DNA of 15,870 nucleotides from Pseudomonadota bacterium (lineage in GTDB: Bacteria > Desulfobacterota > Desulfobacteria > Desulfobacterales > Desulfobacteraceae). Where the stretch lies: positions 1-15,870 of the forward strand of contig JAHIVS010000434.1 in assembly GCA_018816605.1 (NCBI GenBank), read 5' to 3'. Shown here one piece after another: positions 7,326 through 15,631 of the stretch. Under the pieces are notes generated by a model, which was not told the DNA's origin, did no database searches, and saw only the letters and a program-made list of their open reading frames with translations. Made by a program: the position numbers and the translations under genes. Position 1 is the stretch's first letter, and the number at the start of each line of letters is the position of its first letter.

Positions 7326-10262
7326 ATGAAAAAATTTAAATCCGGATTTATTGTTTTTGTTTTTATCCTAGGACTTGTTCTGGCCGCTTCCGCCGGGATC
7401 TGTTTCGGTGCGCCGACACAACCGGAAAACCAGATGCTTCAATGGGTCCAGGAGTTAAAAAAAGATCCCCGGGGGCCTTTCCAGGGCATCAAATGGTTCT
7501 GCCAGGATGGTCAGGTTCTTTCCGCCCAGGAGCGATGCCCGGCCCCCGGCGGTATCCAGCACGGGGTTCTCAAAGACCGGGTCCTAAGACTTGAACAAGA
7601 CAAAAAAATATACCTGAGCACGCAGCTTGCGGGTCTTGGCCATGGGGAGATCTGGGATATACCGGGATTTCATTCCAGGCTCAAGCAATATGCCTTGATC
7701 CAATATCTTTTCCTGGCCGACGACGGATGGATTTACCAACAGGCAAGGTATTACAGGGGAGCTGTCCAGGCCGAAGACGAGAATGCCTGGGGGGAAGGCT
7801 TCCTGAACGGACTGCTGGCGGATCAGGATGCCGTCTCCGGACAATTTTTCCTGGTCCGGGAAGCCTGCCGGACAATTCCCCAGCCCGGACTGAACAAAAA
7901 CCGGTTGGAAACCATCCGGGCGGTTTCCAAAACATTGTCTGATCAACTGCCGGATTTCATGGATTTGCGGATAAAACTCCATGGCCAGCCGGATTCCAAT
8001 GATACCGCAAAGGTTCAGGCATTCCTGGAAAAACGAAACCACTCGCTGGATGAACGCCAGAAAGAACTGTTTGCCCAGCTGACAGCCGATCTTGAGGCCG
8101 TATATGCTTCTTCCCGGATAGAAATCATTAAAAAACGGCTGTCTGGAAAAATCGCCCGGATTCCCGAGTTGTCTGGGCCCATCAAGTCCCTGGGCCTTTC
8201 CATTGACCGAAGCCTTGAACCCAAGGCCCGATTTTCTGACAGGGAATCAAATCCTTACCAGGACATGGCAGATCTGCTGTTTGGTATTCGCAGCCACATG
8301 TCTTCTGCACCGCCTGGCCTCAGGCTTTCCCTGATGAATTTATCTCTGGCCCTTGAAAAGCATCTGTTTTCTTCCATTGGAAACTGGCAGCCCCTGATCC
8401 TGGCAGACCTGTTCGAGAAATGCCGCATTCTTTCAAAGGCGGCAGCCGGCTGCGGATATATGGAAATTGCGGAATGGACGGCAGCACAAGCCTACGGGTT
8501 CGCCCCAAACGAAAATCCCATGGGATTCAGCCAGTTCCAGCTCAAGGCAGAACAAATACGGCGGGTCGTGGACTGGGGCGCATCCATGGTGCGGGCAACC
8601 TATCTGCCCGAAGTTACCTTGTACCAGCCATTTGCCCCCCTGGCCCAGGGGTTTGTGGATGACCGGATCCGGTCCTCCCTTCTTCTCCCCCTGGGCGCTG
8701 CCGTCGGCAAGCTGACACGATTTGCCCAGGCCTCGGCCGGGATATCCAACCATCTGCCGCCGGGAATCGATTCCCAGGGCGTCCGGGGGGTGAACCCCGG
8801 CGTGGCCCATGGGATTCTGGAAGTGCTTTCCGGCAGCGCCGACAGCACCATGGAAATGGATTCAAAAAAAATCTATGTGTTTAAGACCATTCCATCGGAG
8901 CTGAAGCCCGTGTCCGGCATGCTGGCGGTCTCCGAAGGAAATCCCGTATCCCACATCCAGCTGCTGGCAAGGAATCTGGGGATTCCCAATACCATCATTA
9001 CCGCCCAGACCCTGGACCGGCTCCTGCCCTATGCCGGTCAAAAAATATTCTATGCGGTTTCCCAGAAGGGGGCGGTGGTGCTCAAGACTGAAAGTGATCT
9101 CACCCAAACGGAACAGGCCTTGATCCAAACCCGCCAAAGAAAATCCGAATTGTTTCGGGTGCCGGTGGAAAAAATTGAGCTGGAGAAGAACACCCCCATC
9201 CCCTTAAGCCTGATCAGTGCAACGGATTCCGGAAGAATCTGCGGCCCCAAGGCCGCCAATCTGGGCCAGCTGAAATCTCTGTTTCCGGACAAGGTTATCG
9301 ATGGAATCGTGCTCCCCTTTGGCATTTTCCGGGATCACATGGACCAGGCCATGCCGGGCAAAAACACAACATATTGGCAGTATTTGAAAAACGCACTGTC
9401 TGACCCTTCCGTCAAAGAGACCGATTTGATTGCCACCCTGGCAGATCTCCAGGCCGCCATCCGCACCATGCCCTTTTTGCCCGGGTTTGAAACCACCTTG
9501 TCCGCCCTGTTTGACACCACCTTTAGAAAATCATTGGGCAAGGTTCCGGTCTTTATCAGAAGCGATACCAATATGGAGGATATACCGGAATTTACCGGGG
9601 CCGGCCTGAACCTGACACTGTTCAATATCCGGGACAGGGAACTTTTATTTCAGGGGATAAGAGAGGTGTGGGCCTCTCCCTACAAGGAGAGAAGCTATTT
9701 GTGGCGCCAGAAATATCTTCAAAACCCGGAAAATGTGTTTCCCTCGATTCTGCTGCTGCCATCGATAAATGTTGAAAAATCCGGTGTGGTCATCACCCAC
9801 GGGATTGTCTCCAATGACCCCCAAGACATCACGGTTGCTTTCAGCCAGGGGGTGGGCGGCGCCGTGGACGGCCAGACCGCGGAAACCTACCTTCTCACGG
9901 ATGCAGGTGAAAATATTTTGCTGTCACCGGCAAGGGAACTGATTTCTACCCGGCTGGCCGAGGCCGGGGGAATAGAGAAACAATTTGTCCGTTTTGACCA
10001 TCCCATCCTGAACGCCCAAGATCTTTTGCAGATCCGAAAACTTGTACAAACCCTTCGCCGGGTACTGCCCGGCACCCCCGGCATTGACGGCAAGGGGCCT
10101 TTTGATATCGAACTGGGTTTTAAAAATGACCGAATGCATCTGTTCCAGGTTCGCCCCTTTGTGGAAAACAAAAGGGCCAATACCCTTAATTATCTGCTCA
10201 ACCTGGACAAAAACGATTCAGGGACCCCCCCGGTTTTTCTGGATCAAACAATTGGTTTTTAA
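7326..10262 (+). CDS. Exported dikinase-like protein: phosphohistidine domain then ATP-binding domain
   Basis: The 978-residue product begins with a Sec-type signal peptide (lysines, a hydrophobic core, then ASAGICFGA at about 21-29). Residues 30 to about 490 form a region I do not recognise; it contains a cysteine pair at 59 and 71. A phosphohistidine swivelling domain follows (about 490-590), with the likely catalytic H543 in EGNPVSHIQLLARNLGIP. The C-terminal part (about 625-950) is a PEP-synthase-type ATP-binding domain: CGPKAANLGQL (639-649), RSDTNMEDIPEFTGAG (745-760), DIEL (927-930) and FQVRPF (940-945). The order His then ATP matches glucan water dikinase, and there is no C-terminal PEP/pyruvate barrel, so it is not a PEP synthase. 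The ATG at 7326 was chosen for the signal peptide and GGAG at 7311-7314. The serine hydrolase gene follows after 15 bp. Confidence 0.82.
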   Translation: MKKFKSGFIVFVFILGLVLAASAGICFGAPTQPENQMLQWVQELKKDPRGPFQGIKWFCQDGQVLSAQERCPAPGGIQHGVLKDRVLRLEQDKKIYLSTQLAGLGHGEIWDIPGFHSRLKQYALIQYLFLADDGWIYQQARYYRGAVQAEDENAWGEGFLNGLLADQDAVSGQFFLVREACRTIPQPGLNKNRLETIRAVSKTLSDQLPDFMDLRIKLHGQPDSNDTAKVQAFLEKRNHSLDERQKELFAQLTADLEAVYASSRIEIIKKRLSGKIARIPELSGPIKSLGLSIDRSLEPKARFSDRESNPYQDMADLLFGIRSHMSSAPPGLRLSLMNLSLALEKHLFSSIGNWQPLILADLFEKCRILSKAAAGCGYMEIAEWTAAQAYGFAPNENPMGFSQFQLKAEQIRRVVDWGASMVRATYLPEVTLYQPFAPLAQGFVDDRIRSSLLLPLGAAVGKLTRFAQASAGISNHLPPGIDSQGVRGVNPGVAHGILEVLSGSADSTMEMDSKKIYVFKTIPSELKPVSGMLAVSEGNPVSHIQLLARNLGIPNTIITAQTLDRLLPYAGQKIFYAVSQKGAVVLKTESDLTQTEQALIQTRQRKSELFRVPVEKIELEKNTPIPLSLISATDSGRICGPKAANLGQLKSLFPDKVIDGIVLPFGIFRDHMDQAMPGKNTTYWQYLKNALSDPSVKETDLIATLADLQAAIRTMPFLPGFETTLSALFDTTFRKSLGKVPVFIRSDTNMEDIPEFTGAGLNLTLFNIRDRELLFQGIREVWASPYKERSYLWRQKYLQNPENVFPSILLLPSINVEKSGVVITHGIVSNDPQDITVAFSQGVGGAVDGQTAETYLLTDAGENILLSPARELISTRLAEAGGIEKQFVRFDHPILNAQDLLQIRKLVQTLRRVLPGTPGIDGKGPFDIELGFKNDRMHLFQVRPFVENKRANTLNYLLNLDKNDSGTPPVFLDQTIGF

Positions 10263-10277
10263 GGAAAGGAAAAACAA

Positions 10278-11570
10278 ATGAATGTTTTAAACCAGATTCC
10301 GGGAAGGCTCTTTTTATGCCCATTGCTGCTGCTGCTGATGACGATGCTGGTGCCGGAAGCACTAAATGCCTATCCCCTGGACGGGTTTGCCCAAACCGGA
10401 ATCCGCAGACTCAACCGGCTGGAACTTATCAAGGCCCGGACGCTAAAAGGCCCTGCTCTGTCCCCCGGAGCCTGCCTGACCGCCGAGGCTATTTATCTGC
10501 ACCCAGAGGCATTGGCGGTAAATCTGGCCGATACCGCGCCCTTGATGGATGCAAAATTACAGCAGCAGGTGGATGCACTTTTCCCGGATCGGGATGAAAG
10601 TTATTCCCTTGCCCTTCTTGATATCTCACCGGGCCGCCCGGTCAGGCTTGCCCTGAGGCAGTCCACCCGCAGATTTGCCGTGGGCAGTGTCGGTAAACTG
10701 GCCGTTGCCGCAGGATTGTTCAATGAGCTCCAGCGTCTTTTCCCCGACGACATTGAGAAAAGACAGGCACTTTTAAAAAACACAATGGTCACTGCAGGCC
10801 CCTGGATCGAAACCGATCACCACGAAATCCCGATTTTTGAACCGGGCACCCATAGTTTTTCCAGCCGACCTGCCCGGCAGGGGGATGTGTTTTCCCTCTA
10901 CGAATGGGCAGACCACATGATTTCCGCAAGCGCAAATGCCGCCGCCAGCACCCTTTGGAAAGAGCTGATTCTCATGCGCCATTTCAACCACGCCTATCCG
11001 CCGTCCCGCCAGGCCGAAGACACTTTTTTTTCAACCTTCCCGAAAAAAGAGCTCTCGGCCCTGGCCGCAACCGTCGTGAATGAACCGCTGCTCAAACTTA
11101 ACATTTCACGGGAAGAATTTCACCTGGGAAACTTTTTTACCCGCCAGGGGAAAAAAATGATCCCGGGTGAAGGAGACAGCATGGCATCTCCCCTGGGTCT
11201 TTTGAAATATCTGCTGGCCATGGAACAGGGCAGGATTGTGGACCCCTGGTCAAGTCTTGAAATCAAACGGCTGATGTACACCACGGCCAGACGAATCCGC
11301 TACGGATCATCTCCGGCACTTGCGGGTGCGGCCCTGTATTTCAAGTCCGGCAGCCTTTACCGGTGCGGACCGGAACCGGGATTTACCTGTAAAAAATATA
11401 TGGGCAATCTGGATAATTTCATGAACTCGGTGGTGATTGTCGAACACCCGGATAACAGGATTTATATGGTGGCCCTGATGTCCAACGTTCTAAAAAAGAA
11501 CTCAGCCGTTGACCATCAAACCCTGGCAACCCAGATAGAGGCATTGATGAAGCTTTCGCTTCAACCCTAA
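10278..11570 (+). CDS. Exported serine hydrolase of the class A beta-lactamase/penicillin-binding fold
   Basis: This 430-residue protein starts with a clear signal peptide (hydrophobic core about residues 11-24, likely cleavage near ALNAY at 28-32). The three active-site elements of penicillin-recognising serine enzymes are present in order: SVGK (S137, K140), SAN (218-220) and KSG (356-358). The likely role is a periplasmic peptidase or hydrolase acting on peptidoglycan or a related substrate. At 430 residues it is longer than class A beta-lactamases (about 290), with an extra N-terminal stretch of about 100 residues and an insert between the second and third motifs, so an antibiotic-resistance role is not supported. 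AGGAAAGGA at 10262-10270 precedes the ATG. It sits 15 bp after the dikinase-like gene, and both products carry export signals, which implies a shared compartment. Confidence 0.8.
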   Translation: MNVLNQIPGRLFLCPLLLLLMTMLVPEALNAYPLDGFAQTGIRRLNRLELIKARTLKGPALSPGACLTAEAIYLHPEALAVNLADTAPLMDAKLQQQVDALFPDRDESYSLALLDISPGRPVRLALRQSTRRFAVGSVGKLAVAAGLFNELQRLFPDDIEKRQALLKNTMVTAGPWIETDHHEIPIFEPGTHSFSSRPARQGDVFSLYEWADHMISASANAAASTLWKELILMRHFNHAYPPSRQAEDTFFSTFPKKELSALAATVVNEPLLKLNISREEFHLGNFFTRQGKKMIPGEGDSMASPLGLLKYLLAMEQGRIVDPWSSLEIKRLMYTTARRIRYGSSPALAGAALYFKSGSLYRCGPEPGFTCKKYMGNLDNFMNSVVIVEHPDNRIYMVALMSNVLKKNSAVDHQTLATQIEALMKLSLQP

Positions 11571-11616
11571 CGCCACTCTCTTTTTCATTGGACCCTTTTC
11601 ATTTTGATCATGGGGT

Positions 11617-14502
11617 TCAGGTCCCGGAAACATGAGTTTCCCCCTGCCCGGCGGCCGGGGATCCAATGGATCGTTTCAGTGCAGTTTTCGCCATCTGCCG
11701 GACCCCCCTTGCCGGACTGTTCAACAATTTTGCAATGTGGGGAATATACCTCGGATCTGCCATAAAAGACAAAAGATACAGGGTTTTTTCCTTGAGAAAA
11801 TCATCCTGGCCCTGGAGAAGGGAAAGATAGGATTCAAAGGCCTCCGGGATTTCCCCTTCCCCGGGAATCACCGGCCCTTCCATCATACCGCAGCCGGTCT
11901 CAACCACCGGCATGATCACATTCTTCAGATTTATATCCAACACATTGTCTAAAAATTCAATTGCATTCAGGCGGGTTTCACTGTCGTTGCTGTAAAGCCC
12001 CTTGTAGGCATTAAATATTTCAACAGGCGGATATTTCAGACCCAACAGCCGGAACACTCTTTCAAGACTTTCATCCAGGCCGGTTTCAAGTGCGTTAATC
12101 AATTGTTCCCTTGCCGTTGAGATACCGGGAACATTGTTTGCCCCGATTGGGTCAATCTGCTTTTGTGCGTATAGAATCAACAGCATCTCCCAATACTCCC
12201 GGGTTTCTTTTTTGATTCTCGACACAATCCCGGCCTTGTCAAATAACAAGGTATTTGATTTGAGCCTCAATTTATTCATGGCCCGGATCACCTCGTACCT
12301 TAACCCCAGATCCTGCTGCCTCAAATGCCGGGAAAGAATATCCACGGCTTTCTGGGTTTCAAAGGAGGCGATGACCGCCGGAAGATGTTTTCGAATGGGG
12401 TATGCCATATAATTGTTGGACAACCCCTCACTCAAAAAATCTAGGATCAAGGGACCATAATTTGCCAGGGCGTTGGCGGCCGCCTCCCCCACTGCCTGTT
12501 TTTTGCCCAGGAAGGGAAGCAAAACCCGAATAAACTCAGAATGCTGGGTTTGTCCCGCGCCTTGAATGGCATTTATTACCACCGCCTGATCCGGATCCTC
12601 CAGGAAAATATACAGATAGGGATACAGGGCAGAATCATCCCCCATGCTGATGGCCTGGATACAGATCTTTTTTGTGAAAAATATTTTTTCCGGATCTTTA
12701 TGGGAATGGATCTGGGAGAAAAGATTTTCAATGAAATGTTCCGGCATGAATAATTTTTTCAAGACCCGGTTTTTCCGGGATTCTCTTACCAGACAAAGCA
12801 ATGCCGCCCCCTGAACATGGTAATCAGAATCCTCCAGAAACCCTCTCAGGCACTGGTAGGGGTCTTGTGAGTGATGAAAAAGATACCGGATTGCCTCGGA
12901 TGCAAGGGGGAGGCTGTCAGAACGGCTCAATTTTCCGGCCAGTCCAATTATCTTTGTCTTTTTTGAAAAATACAGCTGTTTGAGCGCTTCTATTTTTATT
13001 TCCGTAAGGGGATGATCCAGAAGCTTGACCAAACTTAAGGACAATTTCTCATGGTGAAACTGGGTGATGATGTGAAGGGTTTTTAATATCTGGCGGTCAT
13101 CATTCCCCTCAAGCCTTTCGATAATTTCACCGATCATGGGTTCATTGTCCAGAACAGGGCCAAGGGGGTGGATTGCCATATCGGACTCAAATTCAAATTT
13201 CTCCCTGAAGGATTGGATATACGCTTTTTTGACATGTTTGATCAGGAAAAACCAGACCACCACCAGCAACAGAATCACCAGACTGATATGGGCTGGTGAC
13301 ATATTGATGCCGAAAACGAGGAACACCAGGAGAAGACCGCCGATCCCGCTTGCCAGGCTGTCCACAAAGATATCGATAAAGCCCTTGGCCTGATTTTTGA
13401 TTTGAATGGGGATGGGAAGAAATAAAAGTTCCATACCGGATTTGTTCAAAGAGTTCTTAAATCCGCCCTCGCTGAGCTTGATCGTCACTGCAGACCAGAG
13501 GACCGGATGAAAAAGGGTCAGGACCGCACCGCCCAGAACCGCTGCCGGAAGAAAAAACAGAGAGGAGGCTGCCCCCATGGTTTTCACAATTTTCCGGGTG
13601 AAAAACAGCTGGACCAAAAGGGATAAAAAATTCAGGTTGGACATCCAAAACCCTAAAAAAGCCGCCAGCTGATCTTTGTCATGGATCTGTGCGGAAACAA
13701 TGGCATTAAATTGATAATCCACAAGCCTTGAAACAATGACACTGATGCCGAGGATGGCCGCAAGATAACTTAAATGTTTTGATCGAATGATCCGGGAAAA
13801 GGGGCTTGGACCGTCGATGGTCGCAGGCCCCCTTAAATCGTTCTTGATTTCTGATTCTTTCCGCCCGTTGTCCCGCCACAGCCTTTCAATAATCAAGATA
13901 CAAAAAAACAGACAGACGATTGAGATGAGGATCAGGTTGTCACTGCCCCAGGAAGCGGCAAGTATCTTGGTGATATAGCCGCCCCCAATCCCGCCGATAA
14001 TGGCACCGGAACCGATGGGGCCAAACAGCCGCTTTGCCTCCCGGACATTAAAAAAAATGCCGGCGGCCAGCCAGAACTGTGATGCGCAGACAAGGGCAAA
14101 AAGGCCGACACCCACAAAAAAAAGATACAGGAAAACATCCTTGACCCAATTAAAATGAATAAACACCCACAGAATCACCAATAGGAAAATGGCTGAAACC
14201 AGGGTGGTTTTCATGAGCCTGTCCAGGGGAATTCTTTTTAGAAGAGTGGAATATATCATCAACAGACTGGCCGCTGAAAAAGCGGTGAGCATATAGGCAA
14301 AGGGAAGTTGTCGCGCACCAAATTGGTTCAGGAACAAGGCGTTGCTCACCGGCTTCACAATCATGAGGGCGGTGATGAAAAGCAAGAGATAAAGGAACAT
14401 CCACAGGGATCGCGCAACTTCCCCTTCCCGGATATCAAACAACCGGGTCATCAGATAAATACCTGCCGGTTGCCATCCCAGGGATTTCTTAGAAAAAATC
14501 AT
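11617..14502 (-). CDS. Npt1/Npt2-type nucleotide-transporter-like membrane protein fused to HEAT repeats
   Basis: The N-terminal half (about residues 30-425 of 961) is a polytopic membrane domain with about twelve hydrophobic segments. It resembles the ATP/ADP translocase (Npt) family: the segment EAKRLFGPIGSGAIIGG (155-171) and FLPIPIQIKNQAKGFIDI (361-378) fit its conserved regions. The C-terminal half (about 455-945) is soluble and made of helical repeats typical of HEAT proteins, for example HVQGAALLCLVRES and GVRQMAKTALKRS. In intracellular bacteria such carriers exchange ATP and ADP; in free-living bacteria the substrate of the HEAT-fused form is not established. The start is unsettled: the ATG at 14502 overlaps the upstream gene by 14 bp and has no good ribosome-binding site, while the ATG at 14451 (MTRLFDIREGE) begins where family members usually do. 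It converges on the plus-strand hydrolase with 46 bp between stops. Confidence 0.82.
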   Translation of the reverse strand: MIFSKKSLGWQPAGIYLMTRLFDIREGEVARSLWMFLYLLLFITALMIVKPVSNALFLNQFGARQLPFAYMLTAFSAASLLMIYSTLLKRIPLDRLMKTTLVSAIFLLVILWVFIHFNWVKDVFLYLFFVGVGLFALVCASQFWLAAGIFFNVREAKRLFGPIGSGAIIGGIGGGYITKILAASWGSDNLILISIVCLFFCILIIERLWRDNGRKESEIKNDLRGPATIDGPSPFSRIIRSKHLSYLAAILGISVIVSRLVDYQFNAIVSAQIHDKDQLAAFLGFWMSNLNFLSLLVQLFFTRKIVKTMGAASSLFFLPAAVLGGAVLTLFHPVLWSAVTIKLSEGGFKNSLNKSGMELLFLPIPIQIKNQAKGFIDIFVDSLASGIGGLLLVFLVFGINMSPAHISLVILLLVVVWFFLIKHVKKAYIQSFREKFEFESDMAIHPLGPVLDNEPMIGEIIERLEGNDDRQILKTLHIITQFHHEKLSLSLVKLLDHPLTEIKIEALKQLYFSKKTKIIGLAGKLSRSDSLPLASEAIRYLFHHSQDPYQCLRGFLEDSDYHVQGAALLCLVRESRKNRVLKKLFMPEHFIENLFSQIHSHKDPEKIFFTKKICIQAISMGDDSALYPYLYIFLEDPDQAVVINAIQGAGQTQHSEFIRVLLPFLGKKQAVGEAAANALANYGPLILDFLSEGLSNNYMAYPIRKHLPAVIASFETQKAVDILSRHLRQQDLGLRYEVIRAMNKLRLKSNTLLFDKAGIVSRIKKETREYWEMLLILYAQKQIDPIGANNVPGISTAREQLINALETGLDESLERVFRLLGLKYPPVEIFNAYKGLYSNDSETRLNAIEFLDNVLDINLKNVIMPVVETGCGMMEGPVIPGEGEIPEAFESYLSLLQGQDDFLKEKTLYLLSFMADPRYIPHIAKLLNSPARGVRQMAKTALKRSIGSPAAGQGETHVSGT

Positions 14503-15499
14503 GCGTCATGATCGGCGCCCCCCCGCCAGATCCCCTTTCCTCCTGCGGAAAATTACCCAGGGCGATCGACGTTGATTTCGACTTTTTTGCGGCCAGTTTT
14601 AGCGTCTTTTCAATTTCAGGGATAAGTTGTCGAAGAATCATCTCCCCTTGGGGATCATCGATCAAGGCGACGGCAATATACCTGCGCCATCCACTCCCCC
14701 ACACCAGAACGGAATCAGAATGCCATGTTTTCCATGTACCGGACTTTCTGAAAAGGGTGGAATCCGGGGAGATTTTCCGGAGGGTTTTGACAAATTTATG
14801 ATCTATGCCCGGATTAACAAGAATCCCAAGCATTTCACGGCTTCTTTCCCGGCTGATCAGCTTCCCCATGGCAAGAAGATAATAGAATCGACAGACCTGG
14901 GATGCGGTGGCGGCGTGGCTCAGCCCCTTCATGGGTTCCGGCATTCTTTTCCCGGACCGGGCATATTTTTTCCCCACCCACAGACCGCCGCCATGGGCCT
15001 CGTCGTAGAAACCGAAACACTCCATGGTTAACACCTTCTGGATTCTCTCCATGGTGACCCGTTCGATCATCCGGCTGGCAGCCTGGTTATCGGATTTTCG
15101 AATCATAAGGGCCAAATCTTTCATCACCCCAGGAGTCTGCTTGATGATCTTGTTTTCAAAACAATAAAATGCGGTCAACAGAATGGCCAGCTTGGGAAGG
15201 CTGGCCGCATACATCATCTCATCCCCGTTTACCGATGCAAAATGGACTTTGCTCGGATCTGTCAGATCCACAATGCCAACGGTCATTTTTTTTTTTTGGA
15301 TCATTTGCTGCCAGGTATGATTTTTGTACAAAACCTTTTCAAGATTTTGCTGAAGCACAGTATCCGCAAGATCCCATAAGGGTATGATGCTCTCCGCACC
15401 CACCTGAAGCGGCAGCATCGGTTTTGTTCTGGACAATTGACTTGCGTCAACCAGGCTTACCATTGAGAAAAAAATAAAAAGCAGGAGCAGTTGTTTCAT
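14489..15499 (-). CDS. Exported serine hydrolase of the class A beta-lactamase-like fold
   Basis: This 336-residue protein has a signal peptide (hydrophobic residues 4-17, likely cleavage near VDAS at 17-20). It contains SLPK (S100, K103), SDN (136-138) and KSG (252-254), the three motifs of the class A beta-lactamase and penicillin-binding superfamily. The SDN form is the class A hallmark. A Glu166-type general base in an omega loop could not be placed with confidence, so beta-lactamase activity should not be assumed; a periplasmic peptidase is at least as likely. Codons for residues 68-72 contain a run of twelve adenines on the coding strand, which is prone to slippage. Its stop lies inside the longest reading of the Npt-HEAT gene, so the two are probably one transcript. 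No strong ribosome-binding site was found. Confidence 0.8.
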   Translation of the reverse strand: MKQLLLLFIFFSMVSLVDASQLSRTKPMLPLQVGAESIIPLWDLADTVLQQNLEKVLYKNHTWQQMIQKKKMTVGIVDLTDPSKVHFASVNGDEMMYAASLPKLAILLTAFYCFENKIIKQTPGVMKDLALMIRKSDNQAASRMIERVTMERIQKVLTMECFGFYDEAHGGGLWVGKKYARSGKRMPEPMKGLSHAATASQVCRFYYLLAMGKLISRERSREMLGILVNPGIDHKFVKTLRKISPDSTLFRKSGTWKTWHSDSVLVWGSGWRRYIAVALIDDPQGEMILRQLIPEIEKTLKLAAKKSKSTSIALGNFPQEERGSGGGAPIMTHDFF

Positions 15500-15534
15500 T
15501 CTCTATTTTAAGCCTTTCACGTCTGACAGGCAAG

Positions 15535-15545
15535 TACAATTTGTA
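15535..15545. promoter_or_regulatory. Short palindrome upstream of the minus-strand hydrolase
   Basis: TACAA-T-TTGTA is a perfect inverted repeat with a one-base centre, 36 bp before the start codon of the minus-strand serine hydrolase. It could be an operator half or overlap promoter elements. It is short and AT-rich, so chance is a real possibility. Confidence 0.2.
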
Positions 15546-15631
15546 TTTAAAAACATTTTGCCTGAATTCTTTTATGACAGCAGGCCTCGGATTCCCATCC
15601 CCAATCCACCATCAAAAAAAGTAAAAAACCC

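Noticed and set aside
7326..10262. Annotation as phosphoenolpyruvate synthase
   Set aside because: The PEP/pyruvate barrel is absent, the domain order is reversed and an export signal is present. Only the ATP-binding and phosphohistidine domains are shared.
11590..11624. Possible bidirectional terminator between the convergent genes
   Set aside because: Only a five-base complement (GGACC/GGTCC) separated by 25 bases was found, with no stable stem and no proper T tract.
14489..15499. Annotation as an antibiotic-resistance beta-lactamase
   Set aside because: The three superfamily motifs are shared with many peptidases and no convincing omega-loop glutamate could be placed, so a resistance call is not supported.
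15505..15533. Sigma-70-like promoter for the minus-strand hydrolase (TTGCCT, 17 bp, TAAAAT)
   Set aside because: The spacing is ideal, but the -10 element ends 5 bp before the start codon, so it would give a leaderless message. A promoter further upstream, possibly near the insertion sequence, is more plausible.
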